Origin: an uncultured Clostridia bacterium
GTDB lineage: Bacteria > Bacillota > Clostridia > Oscillospirales > CAG-272
DNA length: 56,652 nucleotides
NCBI GenBank assembly: GCA_947627475.1
Contig: CANQWE010000001.1
Span: 71,069 to 127,720 of the forward strand
Direction of reading: 5' to 3'
Shown here: one piece after another, positions 9,072 to 18,278 of the stretch
How the letters are laid out: every line of letters starts with the position of its first letter
How positions within the stretch are numbered: position 1 is the stretch's first letter
Translations under genes and position numbers: made by a program
The notes under the pieces: model-generated
The model's database searches: none
Told to the model about the DNA's origin: nothing
What the model saw: only the letters and a program-made list of their open reading frames with translations

Positions 9072-9100
9072 TTGCAAAGCACGGGGACATCCTGTATAAT
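9072..9100 (+). promoter_or_regulatory. Sigma-A promoter of glyA
   Basis: TTGCAA (9072-9077), 17-bp spacer, TATAAT (9095-9100), 49 bp before the glyA start codon. Confidence 0.8.
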
Positions 9101-9148
9101 AAAAGTACTATCGAAACAAGCTGAAAGAAAAGAAGGGAATTTATAAAA

Positions 9149-10393
9149 ATGGTTCAAACAGTAATAGAAAAGCTGCAAAAAGCGGATCCGGAAGTTGGAG
9201 ATGCGATTGCTGCAGAACTGCAACGGGAAAAGAGAGGTCTGGAACTGATCGCCAGTGAAAATATGATTTCAGAAGCAGTAATGCTTGCTATGGCAACCCC
9301 ACCTGCAAATAAATATGCAGAGGGATACCCTGGCCGCAGATATTACGGCGGATGTGAATGTGTGGATGTAATCGAAACCATCGCCATACAGCGTGCGTGC
9401 AAGCTTTTTGGTGCAAATTTTGCAAATGTACAGCCCCACTCCGGCGCCCAGGCGAACACAGCAGTCTATATGGCGCTTCTTTCTCACGGGGACACAGTCA
9501 TGGGCATGAACTTGGCCCACGGCGGACATCTGACCCATGGAAGTCCTGTAAACTTCTCCGGTATAAACTACAACTTTGTTCCCTACGGCGTGGATGAGAA
9601 CGGATTTATCGATTACGATATTATGGAGAACACTGCAAAAGAATGCAGACCCAAGCTGATTATCGCAGGCGCGTCAGCATATGCCAGAACCATCGATTTT
9701 GAACGGATTTCCAAGATTGCTAAGAGCGTGGGCGCCTTGTTCATGGTGGACATGGCTCACATTGCCGGCCTTGTTGCAGCCGGACTCCATCCCTCGCCAA
9801 TTCCCTATGCAGACGTAGTTACCACAACTACCCATAAAACCCTTCGCGGTCCCAGGGGCGGCATGATCCTTTGCAACGATGAAGAAATTGCAAAGAAAAT
9901 CAATAAAGCGGTATTTCCCGGCATGCAGGGCGGGCCACTGGAGCATATCATCGCCGCAAAGGCGGTTTGCTTTGGAGAAGCCCTGGACCCCTCCTTTAAG
10001 GAATACCAGAAAAAAATCGTGGAAAATGCAAAAGCCCTGGCGGAAGGTCTCCTGGCGGAAGGCTTTGATCTGGTATCCGGCGGAACGGACAATCATTTGA
10101 TGCTGGTGGATCTGCGTCCCATGCATATCACCGGTAAGGAAATGGAACAGCGACTGGATCAGGTATATATCACAGTCAATAAAAACTCCATTCCAAACGA
10201 CCCCGAAAAGCCCTTTGTCACCAGCGGTATCCGGGTGGGTACCCCGGCGGTGACGACACGCGGCCTTGGCGTATCCGAAATGAAAACACTGGCAGAGCTC
10301 ATGGCTCTGGCCGCAAAAGACTTTGACGCCAAAGCAGATTCTATTCGGGACGCTGTTACACAAATTTGTAAAAAGTATCCGATTTATGAATAA
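9149..10393 (+). CDS. glyA: Serine hydroxymethyltransferase
   Basis: PLP enzyme of 414 residues that interconverts serine and glycine while charging tetrahydrofolate with a one-carbon unit, the main C1 source of the cell. Visible signatures are LIASENMIS (residues 31-39), [15 protein letters not shown] (57-71), [15 protein letters not shown], and the PLP-lysine block [14 protein letters not shown] (about 225-238). Length and end-to-end similarity are normal for bacterial GlyA. The ATG at 9149 is preceded by AGAAGGGAA. It is the first gene of a likely operon with a lipoprotein and a cysteine desulfurase; serine/glycine supply is metabolically close to cysteine use, but the link with the lipoprotein is unexplained. 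Confidence 0.97.
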   Translation: MVQTVIEKLQKADPEVGDAIAAELQREKRGLELIASENMISEAVMLAMATPPANKYAEGYPGRRYYGGCECVDVIETIAIQRACKLFGANFANVQPHSGAQANTAVYMALLSHGDTVMGMNLAHGGHLTHGSPVNFSGINYNFVPYGVDENGFIDYDIMENTAKECRPKLIIAGASAYARTIDFERISKIAKSVGALFMVDMAHIAGLVAAGLHPSPIPYADVVTTTTHKTLRGPRGGMILCNDEEIAKKINKAVFPGMQGGPLEHIIAAKAVCFGEALDPSFKEYQKKIVENAKALAEGLLAEGFDLVSGGTDNHLMLVDLRPMHITGKEMEQRLDQVYITVNKNSIPNDPEKPFVTSGIRVGTPAVTTRGLGVSEMKTLAELMALAAKDFDAKADSIRDAVTQICKKYPIYE

Positions 10394-10435
10394 GAAAGCG
10401 GTATGTCTCGACCGAAGGAAGGTAAGAAGATAACG

Positions 10436-10963
10436 ATGAAGAAAACAGGAATATTGCTGGTATCCTTGCTGGTGATCCTGGGTATGGCACTGGGCGGATG
10501 TGCGAAGCAGGATCCGGACGTACCTGCAGGTATGCAGCTTGCCTCATCTGAGGATGCAGATTATTTGTTTTACGTTCCGCAGGGCTGGCGGGTAGATAAA
10601 TCCTCCCTTTACACGGCCGCTTATTTTTCATCCGGTGACGCCACCAGTATATCTGTTACAGCGTTTGGTATGAATATGACAGACGATTCTGTTTCTTCCT
10701 GGTGGGAGAGTTATAAGGAACAGTTTGCAGAGATTTATGACACAATGGAAGTCACCGCCGAAGAAGAGACGGAACTTGACGGCATGGACGGAATGAAATA
10801 TACATTTGACGCAACACTGAACGAAAAGGAATATCAGTATATTATCGCAGCCGTTTTGCGGGAGAATTATATATACTATATTACCTATACGTCTACACCG
10901 GAGTATTATGAAGATCATTTGGAGGAACTGGATCTGGTGTTGGAACACTTTGCATTTAAATAA
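10436..10963 (+). CDS. Lipoprotein with PsbP/DcrB-like fold (function unknown)
   Basis: Predicted 175-residue lipoprotein. ATG 10436 was chosen because AAGGAAGG precedes it and the peptide begins with a proper signal, MKKTGILLVSLLVILGMALGGCAKQ, whose lipobox LGGC would make Cys22 the lipidated N terminus. The mature part (YLFYVPQGWRVDKSS...SISVTAFGM....WW..Y...F.....ME......LDGMDGMKYTF) has the pattern of the PsbP/DcrB-like extracytoplasmic domain family, in which a 'P.GW' start, a 'SI.V' strand and a C-terminal helix recur. No enzymatic motif is seen. It lies 42 bp after glyA and 11 bp before the cysteine desulfurase gene, in the same orientation. Confidence 0.7.
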   Translation: MKKTGILLVSLLVILGMALGGCAKQDPDVPAGMQLASSEDADYLFYVPQGWRVDKSSLYTAAYFSSGDATSISVTAFGMNMTDDSVSSWWESYKEQFAEIYDTMEVTAEEETELDGMDGMKYTFDATLNEKEYQYIIAAVLRENYIYYITYTSTPEYYEDHLEELDLVLEHFAFK

Positions 10964-10974
10964 GGCGTAAGGAT

Positions 10975-12147
10975 ATGAAACAAATTTATTTGGACAACAG
11001 CGCAACAACAAAACCCTCAGAGGCTTCCCTGCAGAAAATGCGGGAAGCCTTGCGCATATGTTATGGGAATCCCGGCTCTGTGCATCAGGCGGGGATAGAT
11101 GCCCACCGTATGCTGGAAGAGGCCAGGCGATGTGTGGCAGCGTCTCTGGGGCTGCGCCGTCCTGCAGACGGACAAATTCTGTTTTGCTCCTGTGGAACAG
11201 AAGCCAACAATCAAGCGATTTGGGGAACAGTATATGCCAAAAGAAGACTGGAAAAGGGGAGCAGCCGAGGGAAAATCCTCATCACAGACGGCGAGCACCC
11301 CTCTGTTGAAAATACTGCGGCCAGATTGGAATCGGACGGATTTACCGTTGTGCGTATTCCCACCCGGGGCGGGACACTAAATTTGGAATACCTGGAACAG
11401 GCAGCTGACGACAGCGTAATCCTGGCTTCCATGATGCTGGTCAACAACGAGACAGGCGCTTTGTACCCTATCCGGGAGGCGGCAAGGATTATCCGAAGGA
11501 AAAGTCCCGGCGCGGTAGTGCACTGCGATGCTGTGCAGGGATATATGCGCGTTCCTGTGACGCCGACCGCCCTTGGAGTAGATCTGCTTTCCATAAGCGC
11601 GCATAAGATTTATGCGCCGAAAGGCGCAGGGGCGCTGTATGTCTCTGCTGAAATGCTTCGGGGAAAGCGAATGATTCCCCTGCTAATGGGGGGCGGGCAG
11701 GAAGGCGGACTGCGCAGCGGTACCGAAAATACGCCGGCAATCGCAGCCTTTGGGGCGGCAGTCTTAGAGGGAATGAAGGAGGCGGAGACGCGATCCCGGA
11801 CGGTGCAGCGTCTGCGGGCCTTTCTGCTGGAAAAGCTGCGTCCCTTGGTGCAAATCAACCAGCCGGAGAGCAGCGTAGATGCCATCGTCCATATAACGCT
11901 TCCCAGTATAAAAAGTGAGGTAATGCTGCGAGCATTATCTGCTGCAGGGATCTGCGTCAGTGCGGGAAGCGCCTGCAGCGCCCGGACGAAAAAAATAAGC
12001 CCCACGCTTTTGGCGTTTGGCCTGAGTCAGCGCGAGGCAGATTGTTCCCTGCGTATCAGCCTTTCCTATCAGAATACGGAGGAAGAACTTTCACAGTTTG
12101 CAGATGTATTGGAGACACAGATCCGCCGTTTGGCGCGAATGCGGTAA
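10975..12147 (+). CDS. Cysteine desulfurase (NifS/IscS-like)
   Basis: PLP-dependent class V aminotransferase of 390 residues that removes sulfur from cysteine as a protein persulfide for Fe-S clusters or thio-modified tRNA. Visible motifs are the N-terminal YLDNSATTKPS, the PLP lysine in SAHKIYAPKGAGALYV (about residues 207-222), RSGTENTPAI, and the catalytic cysteine loop SAGSACSARTKKISP (about 329-343), whose SACS marks the group I NifS/IscS type. ATG 10975 has AAGGA just upstream. No IscU scaffold follows, so it may be a tRNA-thiolation or general-purpose desulfurase. A bidirectional terminator ends the operon. Confidence 0.93.
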   Translation: MKQIYLDNSATTKPSEASLQKMREALRICYGNPGSVHQAGIDAHRMLEEARRCVAASLGLRRPADGQILFCSCGTEANNQAIWGTVYAKRRLEKGSSRGKILITDGEHPSVENTAARLESDGFTVVRIPTRGGTLNLEYLEQAADDSVILASMMLVNNETGALYPIREAARIIRRKSPGAVVHCDAVQGYMRVPVTPTALGVDLLSISAHKIYAPKGAGALYVSAEMLRGKRMIPLLMGGGQEGGLRSGTENTPAIAAFGAAVLEGMKEAETRSRTVQRLRAFLLEKLRPLVQINQPESSVDAIVHITLPSIKSEVMLRALSAAGICVSAGSACSARTKKISPTLLAFGLSQREADCSLRISLSYQNTEEELSQFADVLETQIRRLARMR

Positions 12148-12181
12148 AAAACTCCCTATCGATTATCCGATAGGGAGTTTT
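12146..12181. terminator. Bidirectional terminator between convergent genes
   Basis: AACTCCCTATCG / CGATAGGGAGTT, a 12-bp stem with a 6-nt loop, flanked by A and T runs. It can stop the cysteine desulfurase operon on the plus strand and the histidine phosphatase gene on the minus strand. Confidence 0.92.
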
Positions 12182-12925
12182 CTAAACAGATATGGGAAAA
12201 TCAATTTCCCGCACATACTCAGGAAAAACGTGAGCCGTCAAATTAAACGACAGTGGAATTATATCATATTTTCCAACGGCGACCATAGCCACCGTACAGT
12301 TTTGTGTAATATTTGGTCCCAGTCCGGCACGACCGCCGGTCAACGAGGAAAACAACGCGTTCATAATGCCTCCGTGCGTTACGGCAACAATCCCTTGCTC
12401 CGCACTTGCAGAGCACAACTGAGAAAGGGTACGCTTCATACGCTGGGCAGCATGGGGAATGCTTTCCACATCTTTGGGATATTCTGCCGGCGTGGGATAC
12501 ATTTCTTTCTTTTTCGCAGGAGTCAGTCCGGAAAGGGACCCGTAGTCCCGTTCAATCAGTCCCCCTTCGATTGCAGGCCCCTCAAGGAGGAGACTCTCGC
12601 AGATATAAGACGCAGTATCATAAGCCCGCATTAAGGGAGACGTATACACCTTTTGCATTTTCAGCTTGTTTGTTACAAGTGCTCCCCCCAAAAAGGATGC
12701 GCAATGAAGCGCTTGTCTGCGTCCCTCTTCACTCAGAGGAATATCTTCTCTGCCCTGCAGCCGCATTTGTATATTCCAGTCAGTAAGGCCGTGGCGCACC
12801 AAAAAAACAGGCTTGCGTTCTTCAAGAAGCAAAGCAGTTGCCTGCGCGGGTGTACAGAAAAGCAGAGGTGTGCCTGTTGTGGGTGCAAAAGTGACATGTG
12901 TCCGTTTGCGGTCATTTTGGTCCAT
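12182..12925 (-). CDS. Histidine phosphatase family protein (phosphoglycerate mutase-like)
   Basis: Protein of 247 residues in the histidine phosphatase superfamily. The catalytic block FLVRHGLTDWN (about residues 40-50) holds the phospho-accepting His, IPLSEEGRRQA follows, TSPLMRAYDTA carries the second Arg, ERDYGSLSGL the acidic residue, and VAVTHGGIMNALF the second catalytic His. Such proteins include cofactor-dependent phosphoglycerate mutases, alpha-ribazole phosphatases and small-molecule phosphatases; the length and 'G.L.GL' motif fit a broad phosphatase better than a glycolytic mutase. The start at 12925 is preferred over upstream alternatives because AAAGGGGA precedes it. The first 35 residues are not part of the core fold. 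Confidence 0.85.
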   Translation of the reverse strand: MDQNDRKRTHVTFAPTTGTPLLFCTPAQATALLLEERKPVFLVRHGLTDWNIQMRLQGREDIPLSEEGRRQALHCASFLGGALVTNKLKMQKVYTSPLMRAYDTASYICESLLLEGPAIEGGLIERDYGSLSGLTPAKKKEMYPTPAEYPKDVESIPHAAQRMKRTLSQLCSASAEQGIVAVTHGGIMNALFSSLTGGRAGLGPNITQNCTVAMVAVGKYDIIPLSFNLTAHVFPEYVREIDFPISV

Positions 12926-12958
12926 ACGGATTTCCCCTTTATCAGTGGCTACATGTAT

Positions 12959-12988
12959 ATTATAACAAAATGTGCATAGGTTTGTCAA
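12959..12988 (-). promoter_or_regulatory. Sigma-A promoter of the histidine phosphatase gene
   Basis: On the minus strand TTGACA (12988-12983) and TATAAT (12964-12959) with an 18-bp spacer, about 34 bp before the chosen start codon. Start sites further upstream would overlap this promoter. Confidence 0.8.
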
Positions 12989-13056
12989 CACAGCAGATAC
13001 GATCCCATTGTAATTTGCATAATACGGGAAATTGTGGGCAGATGGGGGAAAAACTA

Positions 13057-13085
13057 TTGAAAAAAACGATAAGGTATATTATAAT
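13057..13085 (+). promoter_or_regulatory. Sigma-A promoter of the DUF4838-epimerase-kinase-aldolase operon
   Basis: TTGAAA (13057-13062), 17-bp spacer, TATAAT (13080-13085), 54 bp before the start codon. Confidence 0.8.
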
Positions 13086-13138
13086 TAAAGATACATAAAT
13101 CTTACGTGAAATGAATATAAACGGGTTGGAGAAATACT

Positions 13139-15178
13139 ATGCAAAAAAAGTTGTTTTCTGCATTCCTGATTGTTGCGGTGCTGTTATCTGCTATGGCCGT
13201 CACTGTGCCGGTTGGTGCGTCTTCCTTTCTGCGGGGCGATCTGGATGGAGATGGTGCACTCACTCCCCTGGATGCGCTTGATCTGGTGAAATATTTGGCT
13301 GGTGCTACCGATTGGGTGGAGTTGGATCTTGCAGATGTGGATGGAGATGGAGCGGTTTTGGCCACAGATAGCCTGGAGCTAAAACTGCATTTGGCGGGGG
13401 CCATCGATATTACAGAAAAATATCCCGTTCCCGATACCAATGTTGGAACCATTACCATTTCCGGAGTAAATATCGGGAAATATACTATTTTGGCAGCAGA
13501 TCCTGACAACGCCAATATTGAGTTTGCAGCCAGTGAGCTGCAGAAATATGTAAAGGAAGCCTGCGGTAGAACCCTTCCCATTACCGAGGGGACTTCCTCC
13601 GCTCCCTACCAGATCGTACTGTGCGCAGATGACGGCTCCAGGGACCTTGGAGACGACGGATTTTCTATTTCTGTGTCGGATGGGACCCTGACCATCATGG
13701 GCGGCGCTGTTAGAGGCGTGATGTACGGCGTGTACGAGTTGCTGGAGGAATATGTCGGGTATCGCTTCCTGGGATACAACGATAAGGTGCTGTACACTGC
13801 GCAAACGGTCGATCTGCCGGATGGCCTACGGGACGAACAGGTGCCTGCGGTCCGGTACCGCTGTATTACTATCGATCCCTATAAAAACGACTATACATAT
13901 GCTTCGGTGATTAAGCGTAAGCTCAGCGGATGCTCTGATCAGCCCAGTATGCTGCGGCCGGAATATGGATATGGAATCCAACGTCTGTTTTTGAATGCCC
14001 ATTCTCTGGACTATTTTATTCCCGATGCGGAGGTTCCCTGCCTGTCGCAGGAAGCCTCCTATGAAACCTGTCTTTCCAATATGAAAAAGCTGTTGGATGA
14101 GCGAATCGCAGCGGGAGGCGTCGTAGGAAAGGACATTACGGAAATTTCCTGCTCCTATTCTGCCGAGGGACGGTTCTGCGTGTGTGCAGAATGCAGCGCC
14201 ACCTATCAGGCTGAGGGAAGCCAGGCCGGTGTGCTGGTGCCCTTTGTCAACCGGATCGATGAGGCCCTGCGCCAGGAATATCCGGGCATTCGGGTGATTA
14301 CCAACGCCTACGGAGACGTGCGCATTCCTCCAAAGGACGCGGTGCTGAACGAGGAAGTGGTGCTGCTGTATTGCTGGAACGGATGCGCCAACCATCCGAT
14401 AGGCAGTGGGGAATGTCAAGAGGGCGGCAACAGCCTAGGCTATTCCAATACTAAGGAGGAAGCCTATTACCTTGGATGGACGGAGCACTGCTCCCAGACC
14501 TATATCTGGTACTACCCTACAAACATCTATTATCTGCTGTGTCCCCAACCCAATCTTGCCAATCTCTATAACGACTTTGTCTGGTTTATGGAGCATAAAG
14601 CCGAGGGCTTTTATGTAGTAGGCACGGCCGGCAGCTCCTTCGAAGCATTGGACGCATATCTGCTTTCCGAACTGATGTGGGACGGCGGTATGGTTGAGGA
14701 AGAATATATCCTGCGTATGAAGGAATACCTACAGGCATATTACGGACCGGGTTGGTCGTATATATATACCTACATCCAAATGCTCACCCAGGCGGGGGAC
14801 GAAATGGGCTGTGTCCTCAATGACTATGAATATCCCTTTGATATCTATTCCAAAACCTATTTTGCTGCTCACTTTGCAACCATGCAGGACCTGTTTGCAC
14901 AGGCCCTGGCAGCCTGCGAGGCGGATTGGCAGCGGGAAAATGTTCGCCGCCTGTCGGCGCATATGCTGTTTTTGGGATACAGCGCAACCTATGAGGACCA
15001 ATATAAAAATGGTACGCAGGAGCAGAGGGACGCCTATGCGGCGGGATACCGTGCCTGGTACGACTTGGTGAATGAGCTGGATATTCGGGTGACATATACG
15101 CAGACCGGCTTGGATAAAGCTTTTTCTCTTGCCGTCAGCCCCATGCAGTTTGTGTATGGAATTGACGGACAACGATAA
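13139..15178 (+). CDS. Secreted DUF4838 protein with N-terminal dockerin
   Basis: Predicted 679-residue exported protein. Order: signal peptide (1-28); dockerin (33-89) with DLDGDGALTPLDA and DVDGDGAVLATDS Ca loops; a GH67N-like alpha/beta module (about 104-212: TITISGVNIGKYTIL...FAASELQKYVKEACGRTLPIT...IVL...GVMYGVYELLEEYVGYRFL); then a large alpha/beta domain of the DUF4838 type (about 240-560) with C-CxxC pairs (CSYSAEGRFCVCAEC), NAYGDVRIPP and YCWNGCANHP. DUF4838 proteins are thought to be TIM-barrel glycoside hydrolase relatives, but their activity is not established as far as I know. The second dockerin loop departs from consensus (GAVLATDS). First gene of a four-gene operon leading to ketohexose enzymes, suggesting it frees or binds the sugar source outside the cell. 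Confidence 0.85.
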   Translation: MQKKLFSAFLIVAVLLSAMAVTVPVGASSFLRGDLDGDGALTPLDALDLVKYLAGATDWVELDLADVDGDGAVLATDSLELKLHLAGAIDITEKYPVPDTNVGTITISGVNIGKYTILAADPDNANIEFAASELQKYVKEACGRTLPITEGTSSAPYQIVLCADDGSRDLGDDGFSISVSDGTLTIMGGAVRGVMYGVYELLEEYVGYRFLGYNDKVLYTAQTVDLPDGLRDEQVPAVRYRCITIDPYKNDYTYASVIKRKLSGCSDQPSMLRPEYGYGIQRLFLNAHSLDYFIPDAEVPCLSQEASYETCLSNMKKLLDERIAAGGVVGKDITEISCSYSAEGRFCVCAECSATYQAEGSQAGVLVPFVNRIDEALRQEYPGIRVITNAYGDVRIPPKDAVLNEEVVLLYCWNGCANHPIGSGECQEGGNSLGYSNTKEEAYYLGWTEHCSQTYIWYYPTNIYYLLCPQPNLANLYNDFVWFMEHKAEGFYVVGTAGSSFEALDAYLLSELMWDGGMVEEEYILRMKEYLQAYYGPGWSYIYTYIQMLTQAGDEMGCVLNDYEYPFDIYSKTYFAAHFATMQDLFAQALAACEADWQRENVRRLSAHMLFLGYSATYEDQYKNGTQEQRDAYAAGYRAWYDLVNELDIRVTYTQTGLDKAFSLAVSPMQFVYGIDGQR

Positions 15179-15208
15179 AGAACCCTATAAGGAAGAAAGG
15201 ATTATACG

Positions 15209-16078
15209 ATGAAATTTGGAACACTGTATGCTTACTGGGTAAGCAATTGGGGCGCAGATTACTGCGAAATGGCCAGAAAGGCAAAGAAAGCCGGATTTGA
15301 TGTAATCGAGATCGGCGGCGGCGACCTGGTGAACATGAGCGACGCACAGCTTGCTGAGCTGCGCACTGTAACAAAGGAGCTGGGTCTGGAGATCTCTGCA
15401 AACCTGGGTCCCCCCAGAGACAAGGATGTGTCTTCTGCAGATCCGGCTATCCGGCGTGCCGGCGTGCAGTTCCTTGTGGACATCATGCATCAGATGGTAA
15501 AGATCGACTGCAATACCCTCATTGGTGCTCTGTACAACTGTTGGCCCTATGATTTCAAGGACCTGGATAAAGACGCTTTGTGGGAGCGGGCCGTTAGGGG
15601 TATGCAGGAGGTAGGAGACGAGGCAGACCGCTTGGGCATCACTATCTGCCTGGAGATCCTCAACCGGTTTGAAACCATTCTGCTGACCGACTGCGAGGAA
15701 GGCATCCGCTTCTGCAAGGATGTAAACCGGGACTCTGTGAAGCTGCTGTTGGATACCTTCCATATGAACATTGAAGAGGACGATCTGCCCGGCGCGATCC
15801 GCAAGGCAGGCGATCTCCTTGCCCATGTGCACGTGGGAGAGGGTAACCGGAAGCTGCCTGGGATGGGACACCTGCCCTGGGCTGAGATCGGTCAGGCTCT
15901 GCGGGATATCGGCTATGACAGAATGGTGGTTATGGAGCCTTTCATGAAATCCGGCGGTACCGTTGGCAGCGATATCAAGGTATGGCGGGATCTGTCCGGC
16001 GGCGCAGATGAAGCAGGCATGGACAAAATGATCGCAGATTCTCTTGTATTTTTGAAAAAACAATTTGTAGGGGCCTGA
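15209..16078 (+). CDS. Ketohexose 3-epimerase (D-psicose/D-tagatose 3-epimerase family)
   Basis: TIM-barrel sugar isomerase/epimerase of 289 residues. The four metal ligands of characterised D-psicose 3-epimerases are present with almost identical numbering: Glu149 in CLEILNRFE, Asp182 in LLDTFHMNIEE, His208 in HVHVGEGNRKLPG and Glu243 in VVMEPF, plus the neighbouring Arg214. The Agrobacterium enzyme, from memory, uses residues 150/183/209/244 and is also 289 long. This argues for C3 epimerisation of a free ketohexose (psicose/fructose or tagatose/sorbose). SD AGGAAGAAAGG precedes the ATG. It sits 30 bp after the DUF4838 gene and 25 bp before a PfkB kinase. Natural substrate remains open; 3-keto sugar epimerisation is an alternative. 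Confidence 0.88.
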   Translation: MKFGTLYAYWVSNWGADYCEMARKAKKAGFDVIEIGGGDLVNMSDAQLAELRTVTKELGLEISANLGPPRDKDVSSADPAIRRAGVQFLVDIMHQMVKIDCNTLIGALYNCWPYDFKDLDKDALWERAVRGMQEVGDEADRLGITICLEILNRFETILLTDCEEGIRFCKDVNRDSVKLLLDTFHMNIEEDDLPGAIRKAGDLLAHVHVGEGNRKLPGMGHLPWAEIGQALRDIGYDRMVVMEPFMKSGGTVGSDIKVWRDLSGGADEAGMDKMIADSLVFLKKQFVGA

Positions 16079-16103
16079 GAGGGAAGCGGAAAGGATAGAA
16101 GCT

Positions 16104-17051
16104 ATGGCAGAAATTATGACCATGGGGGAAATCATCGTTGAGATCATGCGGGACGGTGTGGATAAGCCCCTGGATAAGGCAGAGGTGTTCCGCGGGCCGT
16201 ACCCTTCCGGCGCACCGGCGATTTTCATCGATACAGTGGCCCGGTTGGGCCATAGCGCCGCAATCGTAGGCGGCGTAGGCGACGACGACTTTGGAAAGTG
16301 TCTTTTGGACCGGCTGGAAGGAGACGGGGTGGACTGCTCCTGTGTGATCAAAAATGATCGGATTTCCACCGGCTGCGCCTTTGTTACATACTTTTCCGAC
16401 GGAGAAAGAAAGTTTATTTTCCACATCGGCAACACTCCTGCCGTGCTGGCCCCTGCGCCGGCGGCAGAAAAACTGCAGGGCCTTGGTTTTTTCCACATCA
16501 TGGGCTGCTCTCTCATGGCGGATATGGCCTTTGGACGCCGGATCGTGGAAACTATGCAGGCAGCAAAGGCGGCCGGTGCCAAGGTGTCCTTTGATCCCAA
16601 TGTTCGTCCGGAGCTGATGAAGGATCCCGAGGCGAAGGATTTGATTGCGGCTGTACTGAAGCAGACCAATGTGTTCCTGCCCGGCAAAAGTGAGCTGCGC
16701 ATGCTGTCCGGGTGTGAAGATATCGAAAAGGCAGTACAGGAGATGTTCCAGGTACATCCTGGTATGGAGATCATTGCACTGAAAAACGGGAAAAAGGGAT
16801 GTATCATTTATACCAGAGAAAAGCAGTTCTCCTTCGGTGTATATGCTGTGCCTGTGTTGGACGCCACCGGAGCGGGAGACAGCTTTGACGGCGCGTTCCT
16901 CTGCGCCCTGCTGGAGGGTAAATCCATGGAAGACGCGGCAAAAATGGCTACTGCTGCTGCGTCTCTCAACACGGCTGCATTTGGTCCCATGGAGGGGGAT
17001 ATTTCTCGGGAAAATGTTGAAAAAATGATTGCAGACAATATTTTAGAATAA
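16104..17051 (+). CDS. PfkB-family sugar kinase
   Basis: Ribokinase-fold carbohydrate kinase of 315 residues. The N-terminal substrate region MGEIIVEIM....GPYPSGAPAIFIDTVARLGHSAAIVGGVGDDDFG (about residues 7-60) and the C-terminal ATP/anion-hole signature DATGAGDSFDGAFLCALLEG (about 252-271), with catalytic Asp in GAGDS, are both intact. Family members phosphorylate fructose, tagatose phosphate, 2-keto-3-deoxygluconate and similar sugars; the specificity cannot be read directly. Lying between a ketohexose epimerase and a class II aldolase, it most likely phosphorylates the epimerised ketohexose to prepare it for aldol cleavage. The ribosome site GGAAAGGATAG precedes ATG 16104. Confidence 0.88.
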   Translation: MAEIMTMGEIIVEIMRDGVDKPLDKAEVFRGPYPSGAPAIFIDTVARLGHSAAIVGGVGDDDFGKCLLDRLEGDGVDCSCVIKNDRISTGCAFVTYFSDGERKFIFHIGNTPAVLAPAPAAEKLQGLGFFHIMGCSLMADMAFGRRIVETMQAAKAAGAKVSFDPNVRPELMKDPEAKDLIAAVLKQTNVFLPGKSELRMLSGCEDIEKAVQEMFQVHPGMEIIALKNGKKGCIIYTREKQFSFGVYAVPVLDATGAGDSFDGAFLCALLEGKSMEDAAKMATAAASLNTAAFGPMEGDISRENVEKMIADNILE

Positions 17052-17092
17052 GCTTTTGCACAATTTCAAGGAAAGGTATAGAGTACCAAAAA

Positions 17093-17935
17093 ATGTATAC
17101 AACAAGCAAAGAAATGATCCAAAAGGCCCGTGCAGGCGGATATGCCGTTCCTGCATTCAATGCAGAAAATCTGGAAATGGTGCAGGCGATCGTTGCAGCA
17201 GCCAGCCAACTTCGCTCTCCTGTCATGATTCAGACAACCCCCACTACGGTGAAATATCTCACCCTGCGCCAGGCAGTAGCCATGGTGCGTGCGGAGGGAG
17301 AGACCGCAGACGTGCCGGTCGCGCTGCATCTGGACCACTGCGAGAGCTTTGAAGGGGTAAGGGCCGCTGTACAGGAGGGGTACACCTCTGTAATGATCGA
17401 CGGTTCCAAGCTACCCTATGAAGAGAACATTGCACTGACCCGCAAGGTGGTGGAAATGGCTGCGGCCAGGGGCGTCACCGTAGAGGCGGAGCTGGGTACG
17501 GTAGGCGGTAAGGAAGACGGTCGAAGCGCCCAGATCGCATACACAGATCCTGCAGAGGCGGTGGACTTCTTCACCCGTACCGGTGTAGATATTTTTGCGG
17601 TTGCCATCGGCACAGCTCATGGATTCTACAAGGGGGAACCGAAGCTAAATTTTGATCTTTTGGCGACCCTGCGGGATAAAATTGACGCGCCTCTGGTGCT
17701 GCATGGTGGCTCCGGCATTCCCGACGAAATGATCCGCCGTACCATTGAACTGGGCATTAACAAGGTAAACTTTGCTACAGAACTGCGCGCAGCGGCTACA
17801 AAGGCCGTACGCGTCGCCCTGGAAGATGAAGCGATGATCGACCCCAAGAAATATATGGGACCGGCAAGAGAAGCAGTCATCGAGCTTTGCCGGCATAAAA
17901 TTCAGCTTTGCGGTTCTGACGGCAAAGCAGACTAA
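17093..17935 (+). CDS. Class II fructose/tagatose-bisphosphate aldolase family protein
   Basis: Zn-dependent aldolase of 280 residues. Visible are LHLDHCESFE (residues 80-89; catalytic Asp and Zn-binding His), the MIDGSKLPYEEN block, VEAELGTVGGKEDG (Zn Glu), AIGTAHGFYKGEPKLNFDLL (Zn His), LHGGSGIPDEMIRRTIELGINKVNFATELR (Zn His and phosphate-binding loop). It cleaves a ketose (bis)phosphate into glycerone phosphate and an aldehyde. The short length groups it with GatY/KbaY/IolJ-like aldolases rather than the longer FbaA type. As the last gene of the operon it would complete the route epimerase, kinase, aldolase. A terminator follows. Whether it uses a mono- or bisphosphate is undetermined. Confidence 0.9.
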   Translation: MYTTSKEMIQKARAGGYAVPAFNAENLEMVQAIVAAASQLRSPVMIQTTPTTVKYLTLRQAVAMVRAEGETADVPVALHLDHCESFEGVRAAVQEGYTSVMIDGSKLPYEENIALTRKVVEMAAARGVTVEAELGTVGGKEDGRSAQIAYTDPAEAVDFFTRTGVDIFAVAIGTAHGFYKGEPKLNFDLLATLRDKIDAPLVLHGGSGIPDEMIRRTIELGINKVNFATELRAAATKAVRVALEDEAMIDPKKYMGPAREAVIELCRHKIQLCGSDGKAD

Positions 17936-17957
17936 ATACATGAAGGCTAAGCAGAGA

Positions 17958-17987
17958 AAAAGGGCGGCATAAAATGCTGCCCTTTTC
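17958..17987 (+). terminator. Intrinsic terminator of the epimerase-kinase-aldolase operon
   Basis: AAAAGGGCGGCAT / ATGCTGCCCTTTT with a G-T pair and 3-nt loop. The remaining 17990-18278 holds no gene I can support; two short overlapping open frames there have no recognisable family and no good ribosome site. Confidence 0.88.
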
Positions 17988-18278
17988 CTGTTTCTGTTTT
18001 TTGCAAAATCTTGAGCTTTGCATTCATTTTGCTGCTTTCAAGCAGAATCCCGTATACATCTGAAGAAAATCTGTCTCGTAAAGACGCTGTGGAGACGTTG
18101 TCTTACACGTTGCAGGAAGCAGCGCACTGTTTACGGATGAAAGCAATTTTTTATCTCGCATATGGTTTTTTTGTGTCCGCATCATTTGTACTTTTGCCGT
18201 CACTTCCGAGATCACGTCGGTGGAGGCAGTTGCATGAATAGCAGCGAATTAACAAAAGTTAAAATTGTTCTTTTGGAG

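Noticed and set aside
15185..16807. Long minus-strand open frame (540 codons) opposite the epimerase and kinase genes
   Set aside because: It is antisense to two genes with clear catalytic motifs, has no family features and arises from their codon bias.
18011..18241. Short plus-strand frame (76 codons, TTG start) after the aldolase terminator
   Set aside because: No ribosome site, no recognised family; overlapping frames on both strands are equally open.
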